Positions 11,366 to 23,300 of a DNA stretch of 64,000 nucleotides are shown here, one piece after another (within the stretch, counting starts at the first letter, position 1; every line of letters starts with the position of its first letter). The notes beneath the pieces are model-generated. The model was not told the DNA's origin, did not search any database, and saw nothing but the letters and a program-made list of their open reading frames with translations. A program made the position numbers and the translations under genes. The DNA is taken from NCBI GenBank assembly GCA_949128115.1, contig OX421962.1, forward strand, positions 103,818,836-103,882,835, written 5' to 3'. Origin of the DNA: Anaspis maculata. Lineage: Eukaryota; Arthropoda; Insecta; Coleoptera; Scraptiidae.

Positions 11366-14300
11366 CTATAAAAATAGAAACAAGTGACAAAAATCATTGG
11401 TCAACTTTATATGGTGGTCACGTACGCATTCGATTGGCGTTTGCACCACACTGATATCTCTTTCGTTGAGGCATAATTCTCCTAGTTCTATCACATTGAA
11501 ACATGTTCAATATGGAGAATACAAGATGGCGGCGGGGCATTAATTGTCGAAAATTGGATGTATCTAGTTGAAATTCACATCGCCTGCAAATTTCACTCGA
11601 ATCAGACAACTTTCAGAGAAATTCAAAATGGCGGATCAAGTGACAGCCAAATGACAAAAATCATTGGTCAACTTCATATGGTGGACACGTACGCATTTCA
11701 TTAGCGTTTGCACCACATTGATATCTCTTTTCGTTGAGGCATAATTCTCCTAGTTCTATCACTTTGAAACACGTTCAATATGGAGAATACAAGGCGGCGG
11801 CGGGGCATCAATTGTCGAAAATTGGATGTATCTAATTGAAGTTCACATCGCCTGCGAATTTCACTCTAATCAGACCACTTTCAAAGAAATTCAAAATGGC
11901 GGATTAAAGATGGCGGCCAAGTGACAAAAGTCATTGGTCAAATTTATATGGTGGTCACGTACGCATTCGATTGGCGTTTGCACCACATCGATATCTCTCT
12001 TCGTTGAGGCATAATTCTTCTAGTTCTATCACTTCGAAACATGTTCAATATAGAGAATACAAGATGACGGCGGGACATCAATTGTCGAAAATTGGATAGA
12101 TCTTGATGTGGTTTACATTGCCTGCAAATTTCATTTCAATCGGATCACTTTTTTAGAGAAATTCAAAATGGCGGATCAAAGATGGCGGCAGAATAACAAA
12201 AAACTAAAAGTCAATTTGAAATCCTGTACATATGTACTATTGATCAGCGTTTACACCACATCGATATCTTTCTTCCTCGAGGAGTTATCCCGGGTACGGA
12301 CGGACGGACGGACGGACGGACAAAGTGAAGCTAAAAGCGCATTTTTCCTATTTTTTGGGATAGTGCGCTAAAAATACTATAAACTTGATTGAACATTATA
12401 GGTACCTACCTACTGTAACGAGACAGACCTACCCCTTTCACTCAATTGACTCGTGATGATAAAGAAATTAATGCTTACCCCTTTTCATTTCTTTTGCTTA
12501 CACTAGGTGCTTCACTCTCTTAGATCGACGTCGCACTACTTATACCTTACCATTATTTAATTTTATTCACAGAATCATTTAGATCGGAACAATCAATTCT
12601 TTCTCATAATTGTCGGAACCACCATGGCCCGCCTATTTTCTAGTTTTCATGGTCCGTCCCGAGGACTCTGAGATACAGAATTTATGGCCTAATTGGCGCT
12701 GCTAATGAGCTCATACTACCCTGGAAATCACTAGATGAACAAATATCACAACTGGCATAGTTCCGAGGTCACAGTTGACCATTTATCAACCCTTTGGTGA
12801 TTGACCCCTATTGCCTAGTTAACTTAGAATTATTTAACATCATCAACTTGGACCGCCACACACAGCGAGTGGTCTAATTAGCTGAAAGAAAAGCCTATTC
12901 CAATTTTGCATGGCTTCCAACCGTTCGACGGATACCAGACGTCCAATTGAAACTCGGCTTGATTTCTTTACATTCCTGATACAGGCAATTCAAATCGTGG
13001 ATCTAAAAACAACTCTCATAGCAAGCTACATGACCCACAGGTAAATAATCAGCCGAAGCTTGGAATAAGGTTGTAAAAATTAAACAAGTAAATTTGCACC
13101 TCTACAGGCGAATTAGTCGCAATGACGTGGCCCAACTAAATTGACACAGGTAGGTACTGCACACAGCTGGAGCTATCTTGAGTGAGTTCAAGCGTCGAGT
13201 TTATTTCAATTAATAAACTGACTCGATCTTCAATTACTTGTTATTTTCAACGGATTACCTTTACAAATTATTTGAAATATTACTCAATCAATTTTCTGAT
13301 AATTTATTCTTCAATTCAATCAAGCAATAATCACTAGCGTTTGAAACGGTTTAACTCGTCTTCGTGGTGATAATTTCTGCTTGTTAAAATACCATATGGT
13401 GTTACGAGGTGTCTCGTCTAATTATTTCTTTACGATAACCCTGGGAGGTCTAGTTACAAAAAGGTTCCTCATCAGCTACTCTAGCTAACAATATTTTGGC
13501 CGTCTTGTAGATGAAGATGCGTGTTCCCGTCGGCTGGAACAGACTGCAAATTGCGAGCTAGCTCAAACAGACACGGTCGATTACTTTATCTCATTTAGGA
13601 AAGGGGTATAGGCTGTCTGATTTCTACATGATTCGAGAGGGCTGCGTTTCTGGTCGCCATCGGCCGATCGCGGCCTGAATCGCAGCCCACTAGAATCGTG
13701 TAGAAATCAGACAGCCTATAGCTGGCTTCACCAGCAATAGGGAAATTATGACAGATTTCTAATAGTTGATTGGAGGACACAATTTACGATGTATGCTTGG
13801 CTTTAGACACTGTATTAAATCCATCATTTGTAGTTTTCACGATTGCGTCAACGCGGTTTGAAACAAACATGCAAATTCCACAACCCTCCGATATACGTTC
13901 GCCCGGAATTTCAACAGGTAGCTCCTTTTAAGAATGAATTGAACTCGGACTTGAGACTCCGGCCCTGTACGGATCTCATGGAGGGGAGGTCACTTGTAGC
14001 CTTTTTTGCAGGGAGTTTCCATCTTATCAGCATAAAGCAAATGGGTACAATGATTGCGATCTCGCAGCATGTTGGCTTTTCTCATTCGCTTCAGCGCCAT
14101 TATGGCACTACCAATTTTGTGGTAAGCTGCATTGCGGACTTCCAAGTGTGGTATGCATCGGGTTGATTGGGTGGTCACCTCTTCAATAACCCCTTCAATC
14201 ATCAAACTTTGTGTTCAAAACACCACACCACCAGATGGATAATAACACGGAATTCATGATTATCAATCACTTCATTCAAGTGGCCCTTTTCCGGCCAGAG

Positions 14301-17300
14301 CAAAAGTATTCATCCTGTAAAGGGCGTTAGTCGCCAATTTATTTACTTTGTTTTCGACAAGCATAACTCACTCAAAATGCACCTTTCGCGACTTGACTGG
14401 CGAAATCCTAATCAAAGTACCCCTTTGTCTCTATGTTATCAAGATGAAACTCCCTGGAAAAAGGGCTACAAGTACCTGCGTGTGACCCAAATAGAGGGCC
14501 GCTGTTTCAAGTCTGAGTTAATTCCATCTTCAAAAAAAAGCTAACATATTAAAATCCCGCGCGAACGTAAATCGAAGAGTTGTAAAAATTTGCATGTTTG
14601 ATTCAAAACGCGAAGGCGCGGTCGGAAACCGAGGGACCTACAAATGAAGGATTTAATAGTGTCGAAGCCAAGCATAGAACATTAATTGAGGTCTCCAATT
14701 TTCCGTTGTCTCTCTTTACTGTGACGTCATGCGTATAAGAGATGGTTAATCGAGGTCATTGGGCGCTTCCCAATAAGGCGTATAAGGACACAAACACAAT
14801 TCGACACATATGGACACAATTTGACACAGCTAGCGTTCCAATAGCAATAATAGCACCACATGTCGACACAATCGAAACATTGGCGAGGCTGAGTTTGGAA
14901 TTGAGCTGGCAAGTGCACTTTGACATTGTGTATCCGTCTTGTCCTAGGAGGATAGAATATTAGGGAGGGAAGGTTAGCCAGCTTGTGGACGGACAAAGCT
15001 GTCGCCGGGAGACGAAAGGGGATTGCATGAAGTACGCCCAGTAACCGTATCAAGTCACCAGTGCAACTTGACATTTGTGATTGCGATTTGATGGAATTGA
15101 CATTTGTAAATAAACATAATTTGAGGTTATGAGATGTGGTTGCTGTGCAGGGTTGTGCTTGTTCAGATTTTTGGCTGTTATTCTACCTAAAAGACCGACA
15201 GGATCAGTTTTAGAAGACGTGTTGAAAGACATGCTGCGATAAACAACGTGTAACAGTGATGATCCCCGCATTGGAGGCATTGAAATGGACGTCATTTTGC
15301 AAGGTATGTTGATGGTTGTCACGAGATCGTAATTTTTGAGCTTGTGAAACATTATTCATTCCCTATAGACCATGTCATATCCTAGGGGATGCAGGGATCG
15401 CAGGGAGTTCCTATGGGCCAACTCAATAAACACGCATCGATGCAGATATTGGCCAACACACTTCAAAAGAATGACGTCCATTTCAATGCTTCCAATGCGG
15501 GGATCACTCGGGGGATCATCACTTTTACACGTCGTATGCCGCAGCATGTCTTTCAACACGTCTTTGAAAACTGATCCTGTCGGTCTTTTAGGTAGAATAA
15601 CAGCCAAAAATCCGAAGAAGCACAGCACTGCACAGCAGTCACATTCCATAACCTCAAATTATGTTTATTTACAAATGTCATTTCCATCAAATCGCAGTCA
15701 CTAATGTCAAGTTGCACTGGTGACTCGATACGGTTACTGGGCGTAGTTGATTACCCCGCATGGCTACACTTTCATTGGCGTATGTTCCCTCCTTACTATT
15801 CTATCCTCCTAGGTCTTGTCGCAGTTATTGGAAAGCGCCCTATGTTTCTTGAGATATGACATTTCGTTTCTGACAATGGGAAATTTTCCGAATCTGACAA
15901 GCGCTCTGTCGTCTATTTATTTGATTTCAGCATGGATTTCATGATTTCACTTGTTCTTACCCTCGTTCTTACCAATAAGTGTGTTATATGTAGTGGAAAA
16001 TTGTAGTAGATACTTACAGAAATGGTTCAAGGGTGTTGTGTCGCTCTATGCGAGTGCGAGAATTAGACGAATACACCCGGAATAACCATGCACCGGTTCA
16101 CGAAAGACCCAAACTTGATGGAAGTGTGGCTGCACCAGCACCAGCAGGGATCACGCTGCACCAGACAATGCTTGATGTTTCTGCCAACATCGTGAAGCGT
16201 CGTAGGTTGACAAAAAATCATTAATGCCATTTGGATTACTTCGTAATTTGTAGCCTATTCTGGAACTGGCTTCCACGTGCATCTTACTACGAAAAAACTT
16301 TCTTGCTTCGTCCATTAAAAACTCCCTTATGGGTTCTAGTGACTTTCCCCACATGATAATGGGAACAGTATAGCTAACCGATTCAAAATTCCCGCAAAAG
16401 TCAGAAACGAAACGTCCAAACGTCATAAACGTCAAAACGTCAAAGGTGACCTCGAAAAACCATCTATTTTCTATCTCCTAAAATTGGAAAGGTCAATTGT
16501 GCCCTCCAATTATCTACACTGAGGGACAAAAAAAGTGGCGAACCTAAAATTTTCCTCAAGTTTGATGTATTGTAACTTCCGAAGGTGCGGTTGGATTTGA
16601 ATAATTCTTTTTCTTGTCAATGGAAAAATTCTTCCTGAATACTCTTGTGTTATCAATTTTCAAATTCTCTCTAAAAACAACTTCTGTCACTAATGCATCG
16701 GTTGCTTCAAAAGTTACAGGGTGTCAAACATGTCAACAAAAAAACTTACCCAAGTCATTCCATCACGAGTTTCATCACGGAACAGAAACGGTTAGTTCGA
16801 TAGTTTTTGTGGGTTCAGTTACACAGGAGGCAACCCCCCTCCCCCTCCTCCACCTCCTCAAAATGTGTTTGAAGTAACCATCTCTATCTACTGACATGTT
16901 TGACACCCTGTAACTTTTGAAGCAACCGACGCATGAGTGACAGAAGTTGTTTTCCTTGTTTGCCATCACAAAAACTACCAATTTGACCGAGTCTGTCGCT
17001 TGATGAAATGACTTAGGTAAAATGTCGCTATCCGGCGTACTATAACTGAATATAAAGTCGATTGAAAATTTGTGATGAACCACGACGTTTGAACTCACTA
17101 AACATAACACCATCATAAGCGTGCACTATATCATTTTGACTGGGCTGCGTAATCGCGACTAGTTTAGCTACAGAGGTGTCATTCAATTTGTTTAATTTTA
17201 TGGAAGTTTGTTTCAAAGCTTCGGTTAATTTACCTGCTGATTATGTGACTTGCTGTGTTTGATTTCTTTTGAGAGTTATTTCAGGACCCGCGATTTGCAT

Positions 17301-20300
17301 TGCCTGTGTCAGAAAGAAGAATATAGAATGAAAGCCAGCGTTAACTTGGAAGTCTAGCTTCCGTTAAAGAGTTTGACTCTATACAAATTTGGAATAGGCT
17401 TCTCTTTCAGCTGATTAGGCCACTCGCTGTGTGTAGCGGTTCATTTTATTGTGAAATACATTTATGATGGTCTTCAAACTCGCTATAGTTATCATTTATT
17501 AATTCATTTCTTGAGGCTGACACTATTAACCCATAACGAACTGGGATTTGGGTTTTTTTGGGGAGTCAAATTGATTGGTGTCATTAATTATTGGTTTAAT
17601 TAATTATGACAAATTGATTGAGTTGAGACACAACGTAGGGCCAACCATGACGTAGGGTCATTCCTGTGATGTAGAGTGCGTGTCGATCTAAGAGAGCAGC
17701 AGCAGTGTAAGCAAAAGTTATCAAAATGGGTAAGCATTAATTTCTTTATCGTCAAGAGCAAATTAAATTAGAAGGGGTAGGTTTGTATCACCACAGCACA
17801 GACTACCACAGTATTATAGGCCATCCACAATGATGTTAATGTTGACGTAATGTCATCGGCAACGGTAATGTTAGCATTCAAAGCAACGAGTTTCAATGGT
17901 AATGATTACCATTGCCACTAACATGATTGTGAACGTCACCATTTGAAACTCGCCGATAACATTACGTTAACATTAACATCATTGTGGATGGTCTATTATC
18001 CATTCCAAGCCTTGAAAAAACACAGAAAATATCGACTATGATATTTTTTCTTCAAGTTGGTCAATCTGATAAGTTGATAGATTGAAAAAGTCAAGATGAG
18101 TTTAATCAAATATACAGGGTAATGTACAACAGAGTGATGACGCAAGAATCCCCCCCCCCATACTGGAGATTTCCCCTTTGAGATAATTTGAAAAGGAAAA
18201 AACTTTTCTTGACCACTTTTTTCGGTTAATTTCAAAATTGGAAACTATAATATTTTACAACTTATATGGAGACGCCACACCCTGTATATTCGAATAGCAA
18301 TCGATATAGTTTTGTATTCTGAATACAAATACACAATGTTGAGTTGTTTTCGAAGGCAATTGTCAAAAAATTCACAAAAATCCCATTACACTGACTTCCG
18401 TTTATTTGGCTAGAAAATTTCTCAAATTTGGTTGAATTTGTTTTTTGGTGGAATAATTCCGTTCAGAACTCGAAGTCTAGCAAAAAAACGTGAGACCAAA
18501 TTCCAGAACTCAGTCATTCTCATGGGTATGTTCATTGACTTGCTTCATTAGTACCTACATATTTATCTAAGTTAACTATTTTAATAAACCATTGTAAAAT
18601 GAATGACCTTGTCCGACTGAAAGTAATAAAAGTAGTCGACATTTCGAAGTGAACATTGTTATGACTAAACATAAGGTGATAAAATGTCGGATAAATAAGG
18701 AGGTACTGTTCGGGAGAACAGGCCCCATGCCTGTGTTCCATAGGGTTAGTAGAGTCAAGATTGGAGTCTTGGTTAAATGGGAGTTGGAGCCCATAATAAA
18801 TTGGGATCAAAAATAAGCTAGAGGGCTACGGCTACGGCTGATGGCGCCTGCAAAGTTTTGGAGAGACACTATCAGCGTCCATCAGCCATATCCTCCCAGA
18901 GCTCTACTGAGTTCACGATGGTATAATTACAGGTAGGAAGTCAGTTGCATGCATCGTGGAAAGGACAATATACCAAATATGATCCTGCCACATCGCTATC
19001 GTGAAGGACGCAGGACAGTTGTGAAAATCATTACCTTCGTCACAACTTTGCAAGTTTTCGCTTTTATCGGGTGAGACTCAGCCGAAACAGCTACTATGTC
19101 GTCGAAGTAATCAAGAATCAAAGTAGTTAACAAGAGTTTTTTATTCACATAAATAACGTTTCCACATCACCATATAAATACCATGAGTTTTATAAATTTC
19201 TTTTACACAACTTAAAATTGCATCATTTTCTTCAAGTACGGTTTCGCGCATAAATCTATCAAAGTTTTCTACACATTGCTGGTTAATTATCGTTGATTGT
19301 TGATCCCGATCAAAAAATTTCCCGTGAATTTCGAGGATCAGGATTTTTAAAAACTCCTCGCGCGTTGTCTCTTGGCTCAAGAAGCATTTCACGGCCACGT
19401 CCCACCACTTTTTCAAGATCGTTATGCTATGATACACCATGGCATTTCCCATTCTCATGGCCAGGGTGTGCTGATCGATTCCTAATGCATCACTGCTGCG
19501 AAGATGGTATTTCGAGTTGAGCGTGTGAATACACATGCGCTGACGGTATCCAGCCTTGACACTGTTGAAAGTATTGGACAACCGGCAGTACTTGTGGATC
19601 AGTTGTTTTTTTTCTTCTCCAGAAAACCAATTCCACAACTCCGTCACGTCATCTCGGCGGTTGAATTCTGCGGCAATGTGGAACCTGACATCCGCATCCA
19701 CGTGGTCCATCAACAGCCATTCATCGACTATTTTACCGATGTCAATGTATCCAAGCCGGGTCCAGTGGACGTTCAAAGTGAATTTCACCGGCAAACCCAT
19801 CCGCACTGTCACGTATAACACCCAGAGCGCTAATTTTTTGATTTCATTGAAGATCCGTCCTTCCAAATATCTCGGCAATCGCAGGGAGACGATTGCTGGC
19901 CTGAACCTGTCCGTGATTATTTCGACGGTACCATCGACGCTCGGTTCAAAAATCCGATGAACCGTGTTCATCCACAAAGGACAGATGATGGCGCGTGAAC
20001 ATTCAGCGATCAAATCCATTTCGATGAGCTAGAACAAAGAAAGTAAGACGTTACATTAGTTATACAGGGGGGAACCGTTCAAATCACTGTTGAGTTGACC
20101 ATCTGACAGCAGTTTGAATGCGCGCCAACCGGAAATGTATGGTTACCATTGAGCAAACCTAACAGCTCAGGTAAAATTGGAAAGGGTCTATTGTTTGATA
20201 AGATGCATCATTTTAGAATTTTTCTGCTACAACTACGATTTCTTCGTTTTCCCGACGAGTTCGCAATGAACCACTTCCCGCACTCTTGAAACGTGAAGTA

Positions 20301-23300
20301 ATTAATCAATCACTATCGCTAATGGACGAATATAGGGTGTCCCAGAAATAATCGCAAAAACCCAAGATATTTCATAGTCTTCTATGGATACGTTTACACC
20401 GGAAGACTGAAAATATAAACTAAAATTGAATAAATCGGAGTTGATTGATGTTTGAGGCATTCACTCAACGTCCTGTTTAAAATTAAATAAATAAAAAACC
20501 GAATTTGGGTCAGTCCACGGCTACCTGAGATCTGACCCAAGCTACTTGATCCCTGCCTGTGATCGTTTACACCACGTGGACTAAATTTATTTGGGTCGAT
20601 ACTAGTGAACTAGTGCTTAGGTCGCGGACCAAAGCCAGGGTGTGACGTAGCCATAAATCGTTTCTAACAAATCACTCTATAGGACAAGAAAAAGATACAT
20701 TACTAAATTAAAAAGTAATTGTATAAGTAGTAACAGATAAGTAGGTACTTACGTTCTTGGTGAGATTTTAAGGGACGAAGAATTTGCACGTGGTTTGGTG
20801 AATAGATGGCAATAGACTAGACTGGAGTACTGGACTGGCAAAGCAAAGTTTCTAATTCTAATACTCGGCCAAGACTGCCAGGGGTGGGAGTCCGTTATAC
20901 CTTATATCGCCATGGATGTACCTTCTCAGGGTCAGGTAGAAAACAATTGTTGAAGAACACAAACTCCCACCCCAGGATGTTAAAGGTTATTATATCCCAA
21001 GTAAAACAGATTGGGAATCCGAAAATCGCAAAAATCCCTAGGAATCGCCTAGAATCGGTACTTCTAGAAGCCCAGGGGCGAGTTTTTGGAGTTCGGAAAG
21101 TCCAAAACGGTCCCCTCCTCTATAACAACCATACTCATGGCCATACTCATAGTCGATACTTCGCTCAATCTCCGACTTGAGCACAATGTAACTATGGCAA
21201 CCATTGTTATGAAGAATTGTCCCAGGTACCTGAGACGTTCTCAAGTCAGTGATGGGACCTGGGATGGGCAAGGTAGAGATAGCCCACTCTATAGGCAATC
21301 AGCCGGACACACGTTTCAAAGCGCCATCTCTGGACACTGCACATAACCAAAACCAAATTTCAACCAAAAAAACAGATTTCTGTAATTTGGGACGGCACGA
21401 ATGTAGCGCGAAATTTTAAATATATATTAGTCGTATTCGTATCCAATATTTGAGAGGACTTCCAGTTTTTATGGAAAGGGGTCAGTAACTAACACTTTTT
21501 AGGTTTTAATACCAATATATTTATGTACTATCACACAAACAAATACACATAGATACACGTTATGTACATACTGAGTTAGATTATTTATATAGATTATATA
21601 TGTCACATTTTAAAATTCTTAGCATACGACAATATTCAACGGAATGCAACAATCATTTTTCAATTAAATCGCTTATTATTGAAAGGACTAAGTTACTTTT
21701 ACTAGGTTTTCGGAAAATGGAAAAAGAAGTTATTAATACTAGAGAAGTTACACAAAACGATTCATTTGAAGCATAACATGAATTTGATTGTAAAAGACCT
21801 ATAAAAAAAATGGACATAGGCTTTTTTTGTACAAATATTACCAACTGCTGGCCAATCAAATCAGTACATAAGTGATAAAAACTGTGAGAAACTGCGGAAC
21901 ATGTACTTTACTTGAACGAAAAAGATGCTGTATTGTAATTTGTTATTGAAAAAGCGTGTCGAAAATGTTTTTCATAAACCATGTAAAATGGTAGCTATGT
22001 CGATCATCCAAAGCTGGTAATTTAGGATTTCCAGTCCTCTCAGACCGAATGTCGCGTACCCGCCTCTCTTTGGGTATCGAGTGCCTAAAAAAAAACAAAC
22101 AAGTTATCATATAAACTTAGAAAGCATGGAAGAAGAATCAGGTCCTTTGGGGTTATGTTTCTGTAATTTTCAATTTGTTTTCATTTTTCAACTTACCTGG
22201 CCGCAGTTTTGTCCCCGCAACCAAAAACACACACGGTCTTTTTCTTGGCATCTTGGATGACCGAGATAAACGCAAATTTTTTCAAAAACACAACAGGATT
22301 AGGATATAATTATCGTCACAATCAAAGCAAGAACGAACATGGCCGCTGAAATAGCCTCAGCGAAGGTCGAAAACACACAGACAGGACAGCGGCAATGAAG
22401 GGGAGTGTTTTAGCGGCACAATAGAGCGGCACAATTTGAATTTGCGCCATCTAGCGTCATTGCACAACCGTGTCCCGTCACGCTGGTATAGAGTGCACAG
22501 GCCCTGGATGGGACGAAGCCTCGACTACGAGTACGGGCATAAGCCTTTGTATTCTGAGTATCAACCGGGCGCATGCGCGTATAATAAGGCGCTTGATATA
22601 AAATTTCTAGATAAATAGCATCAGCTGAAAAGTAAGAAATAGTCCATTTTGTCGTGAAGTAGGTAGGTAGATGCTTTTGGTTCTTGCAAGAAAAAGTGCA
22701 AACAAACACTGCTGTCATGTCGAGTGTAGAAGCGAGAGTCGATGCAACAAAGAACAAAGGTTTTGTTTTATTCTGTTCCCGCGAACATGTGCAAGTTTTT
22801 GCCAGGGCCCCTTATTAACTTAAACCCTCTGGGGTCAAAGGTGCCCAAAGGTAAGCGAGAAACAATCTCACACGATTCTAGGCAACTCTTGCTACATCAA
22901 TGTACTGCGGACTGCATAAAACTCCCAGGGAGTTTCTCCCATAGTTTCAAGAGAAGCGGCCCAGGGGTGAGACTCCGTGTTGTCGCTATCGACAGTCGCT
23001 TCTAAACGATAGTCGCTAAGTATAGGGAATTTACATGTACCTGCTCAAGGTCAGGTAGAGAGCGACTGTTGACAAAAAACACGGAGTCCCACCCCAGGGG
23101 CCAGGCAGGAGCACGGCAGAAGCCTTGTTCGGTGTTGCCAAGTGAACAAGAAATATAAATATTCAATGATTCCGATATGGTAATTTCCAAATTTTGAACT
23201 TCACTTATAGGCTATTCTATTCTGTGCTTATAGTACCCACAGTGGGAGATTTTCCAACCAGAAAAGCACAAGGAAAGATCTTGCAAAACAAATTGATTAA

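Larger units (their letters stand above)
12415..17790. repeat. Giant inverted repeat (5.4 kb hairpin), arms about 700 bp
   Basis: Left arm 12415-13150 and right arm 17110-17790 are inverted copies. Matching landmarks: AATTAATGCTTACCC with GGGTAAGCATTAATT; CAGCGAGTGG with CCACTCGCTG; GCCTATTCCAA with TTGGAATAGGC; ACAGGCAATTCAAATC with a diverged complement; AATTAGTCGCAATGAC with its complement near 17150. The 4-kb spacer holds four smaller foldbacks. Divergence of the arms is moderate. It lies inside intron 2 of the MULE/SWIM gene. Confidence 0.75.
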
